DNA of 64,000 nucleotides from Taenia hydatigena. Lineage: Eukaryota; Platyhelminthes; Cestoda; Cyclophyllidea; Taeniidae. Under the pieces are notes generated by a model, which worked only from the letters and a program-made list of their open reading frames with translations, was not told where the DNA came from and did no database searches. Every line of letters starts with the position of its first letter. Positions within the stretch are counted from its first letter, which is position 1. Shown one piece after another: positions 23,759-36,464 of the stretch. The stretch is taken from positions 62,001 to 126,000 of the forward strand of contig JADWOT020001584.1 in NCBI GenBank assembly GCA_036345935.2, given 5' to 3'. Position numbers and translations under genes: made by a program.

Positions 23759-23962
23759 ATGGAGTGTGAAATGTTTTCTTTATTAAGTACTCCATGCATC
23801 TTTTCCAACTTGCAAGATGGCAGACACTTGGCAGCCTTACAATGTTCAAGAAAAGAGAAGGGAATCCACCCTTGTCTATCCTCTAATGACTCACTCATAG
23901 TTGACGTTCATGGCTGTAAGGTGAAGCTAATGGCAGTTGACAACGTGCAGGTTGTTAATTAA
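23759..23962 (+). other. Open frame antisense in intron 1 of LHFPL copy A
   Basis: A 67-codon frame (…NLQDGRHLAALQCSRKEK…) lies on the strand opposite to LHFPL copy A and is kept in frame in the mirror position in copy C (41,723-41,526). I recognise no family. It ends near a CAG|GTTGTT donor-like site here that is not kept in copy C. It may be the relic of an older inserted gene or an antisense transcript. Confidence 0.3.
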
Positions 23963-26152
23963 AGAAGAAAAAAAGGCCTTCTTCGTTACTCGTAAGGATT
24001 ATCGGTGGACCTCGAGGACAACGGACACCCTACTCGACCACTTCACAGAGGTAGTCCGTGGAAGTTTATTAATGGAAATGATGTAATTACCAGAGAAGCG
24101 TGGCTAAAATTCTACCGCAGCCTAGCTGTGAAGTTGTTTCTCCACACTTTTAGTCCACTCTATAAACATGGACCAACAAGCCTCACCTTCAGCAAATTAA
24201 AGACGTATGTTGTCCAAAAAGGATACAGCGATTTCGTTTCATTTCCAATATGGTTCGCATTTAACTAAAAAATGAACCGAGGCAGGGTTTTAAATACGAG
24301 AGTAAGTGTAAGGACTGAGCATGTGTTAAATGCAATGTTTTCAAACTTTTTCGGTTAGGGAGATACAATAAAAGTTGTGCTTGACCTCAACACGTCACTT
24401 TCTTAGCCCCGTACAGCTCGTGCTGCATTAAAAGCATTGCGTTGGGTGCCCTTTATGCAGCATTTTATTAAGGATTCTAGTCTGGATGACCTGACTCTTG
24501 CGAAAGCACAAGTAAAAGCTCCTTCGGTAATACCGCAGCCCAACAACAGTTACTCAACATTTTCAAAGCATCAGTCATTCCTCGTTGGGAATGGGTACAT
24601 TAAAATAAATCGTTAGGCCAGGAGGATTAGAATAATTACTTAAGATAATAGAATAAAACCAATCATACTAGCATATCTGAGCACAGCCAAGATGGTTTTC
24701 CCATTTTATAAGCAGACATCAACCCATGGGATAAGCGTTGCCTTTAAATTTCACAATTTTCTCTTTGGTGAGAAAATGACATGATTAATGCGTTTCTACT
24801 CCGCAGGAGAAGAGAAAACCTTGCAACTATGACAAATGCTAAAATGTTATAAATACGACTACCTAAAAGAGCAAGAAATAACTTTGTTCTTGATAGTCCA
24901 ATATTGAATCCCATTCCTTTTCACATCGTCAAAGGCATTATTGCAAGACTTGAAATGAGCAACTTGCAATCATCGATTCTGTGGTGTCATCATCATTCAG
25001 CACAAAGAGGATCCATCGCAAATAGGCTTCGGTCAATTTACACAGCCCAAGCGCCGACTGAGGAGAACCCGCAAAACACATGATTAAATCAGACACTGAA
25101 AGACCACATGCGATATGGCTCAAAAGGAAGCTGCGTTTACTTCTTCATCTTCACTCCACTAGCCAAGTCGCTGCGCGTCACCGGCCTTATCATTTCACCA
25201 GTCAACCGCTCGGTAAAATGTGTCTTGAAATTAGAATTGTGGCAAAAGAGCCCTGCCAAATCTTGCGAGCCTCACCAGACATGCAAGTCAACTGTCTCCT
25301 TAACTCTAGCCGCTATTAGAGGCGGTTTGCGAGTTATCAGCAGGTGCTACTATTTAATGCGAGTCTACTGAATGGTCGAATTGCAGACTGGCTAGTCAAT
25401 TGGCATGCACCTCCTACGCACACCATCAACTGTCAGAGCGAAATCAGAAGAGCATAGCGCCAGCTGCAACAAATTCACTGCCAACGTCGGCATTCCGAAC
25501 TCTTTCATAGATGAAATTCACAATGCTATCAAAATTGCTTGTGAAGGAGTGACCACCAAAAAGCAACTGCTTTTGCCCATTATTAAATTAAAGGCGTTTT
25601 ATCGATACGGTAGGAAAGAGCGAAATCGTTCAGCTTTAACAAATTCCTTAACACAGTTTTCCCACAAATCTAGTCTACTGCAATTTATCCTTCATTTCAT
25701 AGTTCGGTTTATGCATGGCGAGAAAAAGTCGCATCGACAACCAAGTGGTGGGGCTGTTTAGTCGTTGAGAAGAAAGTTAAATTGTGGCATGGAAACGGGA
25801 TGGATATGAACTGACCAATGCGAGAATCAGTTGACTGTTCACTTTACGGAGAAAAGTGAAAAGCTATTCAAATTTTGCCTAAACATGCGCACAAACTTCG
25901 AGTATATTAGGTGTCTGCAATAATTACTATGAGCACATACAAAACAGCCGAATTTGAAATGAAATTTGAGACACGCATTGTCTTGACTCGATGGTCTGGC
26001 TTCTGAACTTGGAATCATTTATGGCAAATGACCTCAACATCAATTCAGCAATAAGCGACATGTTGGAGCAGCTGTTAAAGTTCAACACAGAGGTGGAGGG
26101 TTGCGGTGTCTCAACACTACCCCACTACTGATATCGTGCAGCACAATCTCAC

Positions 26153-26672
26153 CTGCAACCAGGTAGGCGTAGGAGCAGACGCGCGACCACTTCACACGCC
26201 TTCGCAGTAGCAGAGACGTAAACACTGCTGCACTGGTCACGAAGAACGCCAGCCAGACGAGGAGACAGGCAGCTGTGATGAGAAGCACCAGAGCCATTCG
26301 CCATACCCAATGAGGTACACTCTCCAAAGTGGGGTAGTAGCCACATCCCTGCATCCACCCCACACCTCCATTCCACTCATACGTTGGGTAGCCGCATCGA
26401 CGAAATAGACCCAAATGACTCACACCGCTGATAACTCTGCCTCCGGAGGCGCGTACATCAACACTTCCAGTTATCCAGAAAGGCAGGAGGCAAGAGACAC
26501 AGCATATACCTGCGGCGAGGATGGTGAGAAGAGACGAAATGAGAAGGAAACAGGTGGCCTGCCACTGAGGCCTCATCAAATGTGGCACCCATGCGGTAGT
26601 ATCAGCACTGTAGTCGCACGTGATTGAACAAGTTTCGTTAGGGCTGTTCTGATTAGTCAATAAAGCGGCCAT
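26153..26672 (-). pseudogene. LHFPL-like copy A, exon 1 (open frame)
   Basis: The ATG at 26,672 opens a 173-codon exon with membrane spans one and two, LLPFWITGSVDV at the first extracellular loop, and GLFRRCGYPTYEWNG. The donor GCAG|GTGAGA is in phase 1 as in copy C. The exon is intact and about 12 residues shorter at the N-terminus than copy C. On its own it would encode a truncated two-span protein; the exons that should follow carry nonsense codons and a missing acceptor, so the gene as a whole is called broken. Confidence 0.8.
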
Positions 26673-28329
26673 TGGGGATGAATAACTCGGTTCTGGTCTG
26701 CCATTGGTTAAGCAGACCTAATGCAACTAACTTATGTAATTGAGGTTCGCACCTGCCTCAAATGTCACGAGCAGTGACATGTTTGGGTGCCAAGGTCTAG
26801 CCTAACACCTAGTGGCTCTAATTATAAAAGCATTTGAGAGAAGTGAGTTACCACACTCTCAATTTTTCACATGATCGCCTACGCTTCATGGACCAGTGGT
26901 TAAGTGGCGTAATGTAAGATGGAAGTGTTTAAAAGGAACTTGCGAACACAGGACTGTGTGGTATGCTTGGTATGGTTATCAATCATATTTCTTGATTGAT
27001 TAAATTCCAAATAGTTTGGGAGATTATTTTAAGCGGGTAGGCGGAAATAGGGAAAGTGCGGCTATTCAGATAGCAGCTTGGTTTATTTTATGAGAGCATA
27101 CAGCTGCAATGCAAATCACATTTCAGAAGTACAGTTGACAGACTAAATAAATTATTACAAACGAAAGGAGTGACGGGCATTTGTTGGCGGAACATATATA
27201 GGCAACAATGAATTCCAGGTAACTAATCCCCCCTCATCCATTTAAGGTGCCACCTAAGACTCAGGCTTTCGCCGGTAAACCATTTTGTTCCTGGTAGTGT
27301 CGGTAAGCATGCCTGTATTTTCGATGTTACACCCAAACATGTGCCTATTCGTGACAATCTTTCAAAATAGGTGTGACATCACAATAAGTTCCGTTTGATT
27401 TGACTCCAAAATGAATATTGGCAGATAATTGTTTCATTAGGTTAATTCAAAGTGGGTGTTGGTGTCAAAGAATGGGAAAATGACTAGAGTTACATGGTAG
27501 ACTATCAGTCAGACTGTAATTTGACCGTCGATCGTGTTTCCATCAAATTCACACAAAATGCGCTTAGGACCATGCGCTCAGGTAAAGATGACATTAGACT
27601 TGCAAAGCAAGACATGCTCGACTATTTTAACTAACCACTTGACCGTCGAAAAGGAGGTGTCTACAATGGACAGTAAAATGAGAACTAGAGTGGCGGGAAA
27701 GGATTAAGCATAGCCTTGAGCATGGTCCTGGAGATTTAGATTGACTTACAGGCCCACGTGGTTCACCCAAGTGACATTTGAACTGTCTGAATTGAAAGAC
27801 AGTGAAATCGTGAAGTGGTGATGATCCCATGCTACAAATTTGATGAATGCGAGTGGTTAATTTGGGTTTTTTTGCATTGTCCTTCGTAATGTGGAAAGAA
27901 GAGTAAATTCTGTGTTAGGGCGACAAGGAAACAACTCAATAAACATGCAACTGGGAGTGTTGTGGTGGCATTACTACACACCGGAGAAGGTGTGCCATGT
28001 GTGTGACCTGCTATGCGTACCAATGTCCGGCGAACGTGTTGCAAATAAGTCCATTCTGGACACCTCTAATCATGACAACAAATGACGCTCATGCAGAGTC
28101 AACGCCTCCATCAACTTGTGACCACAAACGAAGTTTCCAGTCAACCAGGTCTTACCCACCGCCTACTTCTACTTGCGTCCATGGATAATTCCAACCTCAT
28201 TCTGTATCGCGATCGCACCCACAATCGAGCATTTGACCATTCGGCAACTCAGCAGCTAGACCCATGAGTGGTGAAGTCGTTCAGAAGACGGTCCATTGCG
28301 CAGTTGTATGGCGGTGATGACCTCGACCA

Positions 28330-28350
28330 TTGTGGCCCCGTTCCCGGCAC
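28330..28350 (-). promoter_or_regulatory. Conserved GC-rich box upstream of LHFPL copy A
   Basis: The core GCCGGGAACGGGGCC with flanks is identical over 21 bases upstream of copies A, C and D although D has decayed over much of its length. It lies about 1.66 kb before the exon 1 ATG. A conserved upstream element is the simplest reading; the factor is unknown. Confidence 0.35.
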
Positions 28351-29179
28351 GTAGTGGAGACCACGACTTCAGTCGCCTAAGTCACCCATGTAAACATGCA
28401 AGCAGTGTGTGAAACGTCTACCTCACACAGAGAGCGTGATGTCAGCATCACCTGTAGTGCCACAACGCTGCATAAGAGCTAAGAGAGAGGAAACGCATCA
28501 TTTGGTGTGAGGAATAATAAGCGCAATGAGGTGGTGAAAGTGGGGCTCTCAAACTGGATACATGCTGGGATAAGCATCACAACAGTCGTGTTGGCGTAAG
28601 GTGGAACTTTAAAGTTTGTGATTGAAGATCTTCCTAGCTAGCTTTACCTAAGAATCGCTAAAACTCAAAGACTAATTTATTTTTACAAACTTATTTGGCA
28701 TTATATCTTTTGATCTAAAAAAGTTCCACTTAAGCGCGCTCTACTTGTTGCTATCTTCTACATCATTTTTTATACTGTCCTCATGCTTAGTTAGATGAGC
28801 TCCAAGCCCTGGTCTCCCAAAACGCAGTAAAACAGGACACGTAATCCTGCATATAAGGGGTTAATTGTCCGTTGCAAACACCAGCATAGTGAGCGAGAGG
28901 CTGCAGTCCAAATTCGACAAATTCCATTTGCATGGAAAACATATTCTGCAATGGCCAAACTGTGGAGGTCATGCCACGTAACAGATGGAAGTCAGTCAAT
29001 AACCATGGCTGTTTACGACAGTCTTCATAATTCTGTGCAAATTTTATCCCTCTACTAAAGGTCATAGCAAGAAGATCCTCCAAATACTGTATTGGCTCTC
29101 TCACTGGCTAATCTTCTTCAATATTAGCATAAGCTGGTGCGACTTGGGGTGTAAAAGACCCAGTGAAATGCTTTAAATC

Positions 29180-29470
29180 TCCACCTGCTTACGCTATAGA
29201 CCATCCCAATCTGCATCTATAATCTTAAACATGAATTTATTTCCACCGGTAGGTAGATGGAAAGCATCCTGTGGCAGCATGTGGCTGCACTGTGACTCGC
29301 TCCATGTTCGTCAGGGTGGGTGAGCATGCGATGTCCAAACAACTAACTAAACAGCTCGCAAATCCCATCGGAGGCATTACTTTACCCTGGCATCTGGCAA
29401 TGAAGCAGTAGGTCTGCAAGACTAGCGATTTCCGTAACGCCGTAGTGCATTTGGGATGTCTTCGCAGTTC
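29180..29470 (-). other. Exon-like relic shared with 54.0-54.3 kb and 18.0-18.2 kb
   Basis: The minus strand here matches 54.02-54.34 kb (plus) closely (for example gacatcccaaatgcactacg in both), with a deletion and a one-base frame difference. Frames read CFIARCQGKVMPPMGF here and YYVIARCKVKPMSSIEF in D. Because the frame is not kept among copies, I treat this as a decayed exon or non-coding homology at the 5' end of the LHFPL unit. Confidence 0.35.
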
Positions 29471-30389
29471 ATATGTGAATGGGATCGTAATGAGGCGTGC
29501 AGCGGTAGCAGGAACTTCGACGCAGCTGTCAGGGATCTATGTAGCTTTCAAGTCAGTGCCGTTTTCGCACGGGTAGACGCATCCAGAAGATGTTGAGCAC
29601 GGGAGCAGTTGGTGGTTTGGAGAGCAAACGTTGAGATCACGATGTGTTATGTTCGGCGCTCAACGATGTTTGCAGTCATCTAGTGGTCGAATCAAGCCGT
29701 GATTAGACCGGATCGTTGTGTTATTTGGAAAGGTTCTTCTCTTAATCTATAGCTTTTATCGAATCAGTTGTTTTGTTCTTGAGGCTAGAGAAACTCTGTG
29801 CCAAGTTTGAGTAACTGGAAGCTCTCGAACGGCTGAAGGATTTGTCAGTATCAAAGTTTACAAGGTCACTAAAACTGGGTTAATAATGAAACTATTTGCC
29901 CGTTTACTTAGGGTTGGAATGAATTAGTCAAATGTCGTGCTGTTCACTCACCTCCAACTGCTAGAAAATTCTTGGATCTAATGCAAACCTTTAATTTTAT
30001 GCAAATTCATGAGACATAATTTGCGAAAGAAATTGGAGCCTAGAAGGAGCGCTGACCATTTCTTCAGCCTTGGATAAAGCCGGAGACAAAGCGACTCTCA
30101 AATGTAATCGAATCATTTCATTGAAGACACGCCATTGAGCACGCTTCTCCACCTTTTGTTCAAATGTTTTAGAGCATTTAAGTAACACACCAACTGAGCG
30201 GTTTGGGAGTAAAACAGTGGGACGCTGGTGAAATTGCCCATAAAGAGATTGTTAAGAGCGCTATAAACTGAAAGGAAATAACAAGACTTCATGCCGAACT
30301 AATACCCATCTTCACACCAAACCTCAGTTATTTAACATTCTTTTGATAGTTCAAAAAACTAATAAAGTCAAGCTTATTGCCTTTTTTAG

Positions 30390-30497
30390 TTTTGGAAACA
30401 CTTTGCCTTGTCGCTTGCGTTGCCTATTCTTTCGGATGGTCTAACAACTCCGAGATTTTACAACTTTGCGGTCACGGAAGTGGAAGGTATAAATTGG
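30390..30497 (+). pseudogene. LHFPL-like copy B, exon 2
   Basis: Third membrane span and following loop (TLCLVACVAYSFGWSNNSEI), with the Trp intact. The position used as acceptor in copy C is GG here, but a TTTTTTAG six bases upstream could serve as an in-frame replacement. The donor GGGTACG is kept in phase 1. There is no exon 1 upstream in this orientation, so the copy cannot make a full protein. Confidence 0.7.
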
Positions 30498-30775
30498 GTA
30501 CGCTTTGGTTTGAATGTCATCAGTCTCTCCTGTTTCGCGCAACGCGACGTTTTCACAATTATTATAAGTAAGAAACGCTTGTTGTTTGACTGAACCAACT
30601 GTATTTGATGTGAATGGGAGGGAGCAGTCTACTCATGCCGAGTGAGTAGCACCAAACCACAAACGTTGGTTGAGGGCATCCCTATAGCGCAAATTCATCA
30701 GACTATCAAAGTGACATTTAATGAGTGTTGCGGTGTTACGTTACAGCACTAGCGAGTAGTATATGTTGCGTTCAG

Positions 30776-31098
30776 GTCGATGCGAGGTTGGTTGGGCATA
30801 CGTGCTGACGATAGCATGTGGCGTGATCAGCGTGGTACTGTTGGGGATGCCGAACATTCTACGATCTCTCCTGCAGTGCACCACCTCACCACCACCGCTA
30901 CCACCAAGTGATGCAAAGTACTTCCTCCTACCTGCCAACCACTCGCACCCTCAACATCCCACTCCTTGGTACACCATGGAGAACTCAGTGTTCTTGGTCG
31001 GCAATTATGGTGGCATCAACTCCAACATAATCGTGTATGTAAAAATGGTTTACAAGTCCATCGTCGACGTTCAAATTGACGGTCTTGCGGACGGCTAA
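30776..31098 (+). pseudogene. LHFPL-like copy B, exon 3
   Basis: After gcgttcag it reads RCEVGWAYVLTIACGVISV then the Pro/His-rich tail. Relative to copy C, roughly 200 bases after GGIN are missing, and the frame runs on into sequence related to copy A at 21.9 kb before a stop at 31,098. Confidence 0.7.
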
Positions 31099-31798
31099 TT
31101 AAACTACTCTGTGATTCTACAGCAACGTGAAATCTAATTCCAACAGAAGATTGAGCTGATTGTATGGATGAGTTGATGTCTATTATGATCACATGGATGC
31201 ACAATGGGGGCTGAATAAAATCCTAAGGAAAGGACAATTGTCAGCATTCTAGAGTTTAAATGTTTCCGGAAAATATTGCTGCAATGGGAATGCACATGCA
31301 ATTACATTGGTGCCAATATCTCAAATCCTCGTGACTCATAGAAATAGTAGAGCTGTACAAAATCATCATATATCTTCGCGGAACAGCCAAATCGTTTTCA
31401 CATTTGGGATTCGTGCGATTCTTCAACTACAAGGTGGTTAGAACTGTACTAGCTCCTAGTGAAATCTAAGTGTAGAGGATTGGGTTTCGAGTTTTCCCCA
31501 TAGAACGATTTCCCGTTAAATCATCTAAACAATCACTACTTGTCCATGAAATCTACATAAGTCTGATTGGTTGAATTTTTGAATATTAATTGCCTTTGTT
31601 TCTTTAGATGCACTCAACGCATGCGAATTAGTATGTTTGTAGAGTGATAGCACAACGGAGTAAAACAAGGACCGGTGCTCCACTAATATAGCAATCATGA
31701 TCTGATTAACGTCCACCCACAATCCAACACGAAAATAACCACCGGTGGTTTGATAAAAGGATGTGCTGAACTTTACCTAACAGAGTTTAACACTTCAG

Positions 31799-31960
31799 AA
31801 ATGTCGGTCTTTCGCAGCCATACCAGAAGATGAGGTGAAAATTAGCACTGGAGAAGAGGACAATAATGGGCCTCAAGATGGTAGCGAGACTACTAATACT
31901 GCTGAAAATATCAGTTTAAAATGGCTTTTAACTCCATACTGCCATAAGCGATGTATTTAA
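31799..31960 (+). pseudogene. LHFPL-like copy B, exon 4 with stop loss
   Basis: Acceptor acacttcag, then KCRSFAAIPEDEVKISTGEE. The ancestral stop is changed from TAA to TTA, extending the frame by 14 codons to a TAA at 31,958-31,960. Confidence 0.6.
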
Positions 31961-33703
31961 GGAAGAGTCTTGTCAAACGTGTAAATCAACTGTTGCATCG
32001 CCTTCAAAACGTAAACCTGCATTAATGATGGCCCCTATTCCCTTAATCTATTGTGATTGAATGAAATAAATGCAAACTAGGCACGTCTTCCCAACTTCAT
32101 CTATTCATCTCCACCACTGTTTGAGGGTGTTTTGCACAACAGAGGAACGGTGCCCTGCTTCTAGGAGCACAAGTCGTGCTGAGTCGAACAGCATTGCCTT
32201 TGACGATGAAGTTAGGAATGATACAGTAAATCACTTGTGTTTCACAAATGGAATCTAATTATGGCTTTGTCTACTGCACATTACTTCATGAGTAAGGTGT
32301 GCTCTGCATCAGGTAATCAAAAGTAGCAGTTCCTATTCTCACTCACTACAGTTTCCTGAAGCTTACAAATAGCTGATCTCTCTCTGTAATTATGGAGATC
32401 CTATACATTCTATGCATGACAAGTGGATCTGCCGTGCCAGTTGTGTTTTATTGTAAAGATGCAATCCTCGTAAACCATTTGGTGGAATGTTTGACAAGTT
32501 GTCTACCTGAGAATGCATTCAATTTTTGCATGTTCCTCTGTTTCGTTGTGATTCCTGCATGTCCATAAGCTCTGTCGCAGCCACCTGTAGCATAAACTCT
32601 TACGGAATTATCAGATCATGATCAGGATAGACAAATTTCACATCATTGCTGAGGACATTGCTCAGTCGCCTCAAAGCTGACCAAATTGATTGATGAGAAT
32701 GGAAGGCTGCATAGAGCAAGTCAAGTTCCATGCTACATCCATGACGATCTGCATGCCTTTGTTGCATTCTATGAACACCACTTGAATCCTACATCAATGG
32801 TTTGCTGCCAGCAACCCATTAAAATACGCTTTTTGGGAGGTCTAATTTAATAGGATTTTGGGATATAGCAAAGCTGACGCAGGAGGCGAGCTTCAAAGGC
32901 TAGACTCAGGTAATTTCAAGACTTTGAACTCACATTCTTAGGCATTAGATAGAGTCTAGACATTTCAACTTCCTTTGAGACATTGCACAAGAGAATCCTC
33001 TGTGAAAACCAAATGACCCTGACAGCACACGCAACGCATTGCTAGCAACTAATCTACACCCATTTCGCTCATTTTATTTCAATTTTCGCAAAAAAAGTCG
33101 TGTAACTACTTTGGCCTCTATTGCGAATCAGCATAGCCTTGTAATAATAGAGCGTAATATCACCAATTCATTTTGCAAAAGCTTGGGGCTCTTTGCAGTT
33201 TTCAGAGACATCATCTGCAGCGCCTTTGTCTCTTACTCTACTGACAAGAGTGCGTTTGGTGAGACCATGGAGGAGTTGTGCTTCTAAAAACACGTTGTTT
33301 AACTTCCTGATAATCACAAAAATTGGCTGCAAGAAGTGTGCCTCAGGTTGTTGTTGCAATCCACGCAGACTGAGGTTACCGCGTCGGTAACACACAAATG
33401 AACGAGGGTGAGGGAACACTGCAATTGGTATGCAAAAGTTAATTTGAGTGCTGAGTAAAAGGTGACTGATGGGATTCAACCATTGTGCCAGAGCCTAAAC
33501 TCCAGACCATTGGACAAATGTCGAATATTGATGCTGTGGGTTGTGCATTGCACTGATTGCAAAGCTCTATCGCCTCCTAAGAGGTTTGTCCTCATCTTAA
33601 GTTGCTTCCAACCACATTTGATTAGCACAAAACCTGCCCATTTCTCATCACGCAATCGGTAGTACATAATTTGACAAAGTAACCAAGTCGTTAGCAATTT
33701 GTC

Positions 33704-33979
33704 TTAAATGGTGAAAGTAACTGGTACCCGTATTCCTTGTTCTATCGAATTTTTCATCCCTCCTGCGTTGACACGAGCACGGGTGTTCTTTGCAGTGTGA
33801 CAACCAGCTTTCCATAAGTTAATATCTTCTTCCCACATAATCTTTACGATACCATTAGCCATCAGCAAACATTGATTGAATCCTACTTCATTCAGTATGA
33901 ATATGCTAACGAAATAGTGGGATCCGCCATTTACGCCGAAAAAGAACTTGCTCTGTATCTCTTTCTGATGGAGGCGCAT
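33704..33979 (-). CDS. Unrecognised open frame between units B and C
   Basis: An ATG at 33,979 opens 91 codons to a TAA, reading …FFFGVNGGSHYFVSIFILN… and ...TAKNTRARVNAGG. Amino-acid content looks globular rather than low-complexity, and an acceptor-like ctccatcag lies just after the ATG, so it may instead be an internal or last exon. No duplicate is seen elsewhere in the window and I recognise no family. Confidence 0.35.
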   Translation of the reverse strand: MRLHQKEIQSKFFFGVNGGSHYFVSIFILNEVGFNQCLLMANGIVKIMWEEDINLWKAGCHTAKNTRARVNAGGMKNSIEQGIRVPVTFTI

Positions 33980-33999
33980 TTTTAAAATAGTTGAAATAA

Positions 34000-35800
34000 A
34001 TTGTAACTTTTGATATTTGTGTGAAGGAAAAGACGCCTACTTGGGAGGGCAAACGCAAAATCTTGACAATGCTACCGAAGTTCCTACACTTTACCTCTAT
34101 TCAATTCTCGAAAGTCCAATAACCATTTCTGGCCATATTACAAGCATTTACGTGGAGGAAGCAAACTGTTGATGGAGAATTAGATGTGCCTTGTGCATTC
34201 TACTTGCATTTTAACGACAGCGAAACGCCTCGATTCTCCAATCTCTTCACACTTCACCTCCTTCAAGCCCGACTCCGTTATGGAAGCCAGTGCAATATGG
34301 GCAAGAATAAATGAACTTGAAGACGGGTTAGACTGGTTACTCGCGTGAGAAGTGTAACCAAACAGTTGCTGTCAGTAGACAACAACCGTTTGAGAAGTGA
34401 TTATCCTTGCGTTTAATGGCATACCATGACGACATGAGTCAACTCCCTTCCTTCCTTCCGTAGTGGTAGCCCATGCACTCCACCAATATTTATGCTTTAT
34501 GTAGAACATCGACGAGAAAAATTCAACTGCACAAGAAAGAAGACCGCAGAGTGGAAACTCAGAGACTTGAATTGAGATGTTTCCAGGAATCTCTTAAACA
34601 TCACAACTTTCCGAACATGCGATTGGATCTTGCGAAATGCATCAGCCAATTCGCCTGACATTAGTAAACTCACACAACTACTTTCACATTAATAAGGAAC
34701 TACAATTTCTATGGGTGCATTAGTAGGTGCAATTTACCACCACTTACGAACAGTTGCTTGCAGCAGTCCAAACCCGGATCCTCTTCATGACCTCCCATCA
34801 TCCGCCAATGATTTGCTGCAAGCTATCATAAATTGGCTGAGTTGAGCAAAGTGAGGTCAGTTGACGGATTTTGAGATGGTTAGTAAATCGAGTGCTGGCA
34901 GTGATGTATGAGACGCTTTGTTCGCTAGAGGAAGCTAGTGAAGGGCTTTTTTAGTCTGCCCAAACACCCTACCCATTATCCATGTCATTGCTCAAGCTTT
35001 CATTTCCGTGAAAGTAAATGAAATACTTAAGGACAGGATTTATACGTAATGCAACAGGAGTACAAACGCTTGGTACGTTCTTCCATTGCAAATCGCAGCT
35101 TTCTAGCCTACTTGCCCACCATCCTCACATATTTGCTTGGCTACGATGCTATTATTGTCGAGGTGTTGCTTCTTAACAGTTACGCCAATGGTTTGCAGTA
35201 TACAGCACATCGATGCCATATTCCTCATGCATTGCTGTATTCTGCCCACCATCATGAGGCTGTGCAATCGTTGTTGCAATTGGGCACCCATGGAGACAAC
35301 ACTTGGAAACAGCTGGAGTATCATGCATCGTTTGGTAGGAAAAATTCAGCCTTTGTAGACATTTATGAAACTCGACAACAATCAGTCAACCAGTGATATG
35401 GAAAAGCTATTCTTGTCTCCATTCATTGTAATCCTTAATTTCTTTTCTTAATTTCTTTTTTTAGCTCAGTTCTTGCACCTTCTACCTATCCTGCTAATGC
35501 AAGAATGAGACTGTTGTTTGAAACAGTGAGGCTATATATTTGATCTTTTAATGATATAAGCCTAGAACCAGTTGATTTGCGTACGTAAATTTGTGATGCA
35601 TCACATGACAGAAGGGTCGTAAGTCAATGACCTGGCTTATATGTTTTGATACATGGCGATGGGTGTGGTTAAGGAGTTTGGAAGCATTGCAGCATTCATT
35701 GCACTTATTGTAAATAAAGGTGCTATTAGAGTCAATCCATTTTGATGTCGTAGTAGCTTTAAATCATGGTCTTGGGATATTTCGTGAACTTGCAGAGATT
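34000..35800. other. Inverted-repeat spacer, no supported gene
   Basis: A plus-strand frame of 115 codons (35,049-35,396) and an overlapping minus-strand frame are both open; neither has convincing splice sites or a family match. From about 35.6 kb, sequence matches the 5' part of unit D (51.62 kb). Confidence 0.4.
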
Positions 35801-36443
35801 TATGGAGACTGCCGTAAACAGACATGGTCAATGACTGTCTGACACCTGTTTCGTGTCATGAACTCCACAATTTGTCCACTGTCGAATATGTTGTCCAGAC
35901 AAACAGAATTCGTAGAATTTGGGCTGCGGCCGCTCGCTCACCATGTTTGTGTTTGCAATGGAAAAGAAACCATCCGCATGCAGCGTCATGTGTACCATTT
36001 TATTACTCACCAAACTAAGCATGAGGACAGTGTTAAATGATACGAGCGATTGCGACAAGTAGAGCTTGTTTAATTGATAATTGTTGAAGACCGAAATCTA
36101 TAATGCTTGATGCTTTCAGAAATATGGATTAGTCAATGAGTCAAACGATTCGGAAATGAAGCTTCTTTAAAAGATCTATCATCACAAGCTTTGGAATTTC
36201 GCCTTCACTTACGCCAACACGACTGTTGTGATGCTTATCCCAGCATGTATCCAGTTTGAGAGCCCCACTTTCACTGCTACATTGCGTTTATTATTCCTTG
36301 CCCTATATGAGGCGTTTCCCCTCTCTTAGCGCTTATGCACAGGTGATGCTGACATCACGCTCTCTGTGTGAGGTAGACGTTCCACACACTGCTTGCATGT
36401 TGACATGAGTGACTTAGGCGACTGCAGTCGTGGTCTCCACTAC

Positions 36444-36464
36444 GTGCCGGGAACGGGGCCACAA
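36444..36464 (+). promoter_or_regulatory. Conserved GC-rich box upstream of LHFPL copy C
   Basis: Same 21-base box as at 28,330 (minus) and 55,185 (plus), with core GCCGGGAACGGGGCC, about 1.65 kb before the exon 1 ATG. The neighbouring gatgctgacatcacgctctc, with a CRE-like TGACATCA, is also shared with copy A. Confidence 0.35.

Larger units (their letters stand above)
18130..29100 (-). repeat. Left arm of ~11 kb imperfect inverted repeat (unit A with abutting E end)
   Basis: The reverse complement of this stretch can be matched stepwise to 35.8-46.9 kb: 18.13-18.3 to 46.85-46.9 kb, 18.5-18.9 to 46.2-46.6 kb, 19.55-20.08 to 45.3-45.75 kb, 20.38-20.65 to 44.7-45.0 kb, 21.0-22.45 to 43.0-44.4 kb, 24.4-24.55 to 40.85-41.05 kb, 26.08-28.5 to 36.26-38.74 kb, and 28.85-29.1 to 35.84-36.0 kb. 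Indels are common. The arm holds the dead LHFPL copy A. From 18.3 to 21 kb I see no exon. Confidence 0.8.
29900..33600 (+). repeat. Partial LHFPL unit B in the inverted-repeat spacer
   Basis: Direct match to 42.1-46.1 kb of unit C, starting near 29,915 where C reads gaatgaatttgtcgaact, and including exons 2 to 4. The sequence left of about 29.9 kb has no exon 1 in this orientation; unit A begins in the opposite orientation at about 29.5 kb. Outside the exon remnants I see no further gene in this stretch. Confidence 0.7.
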
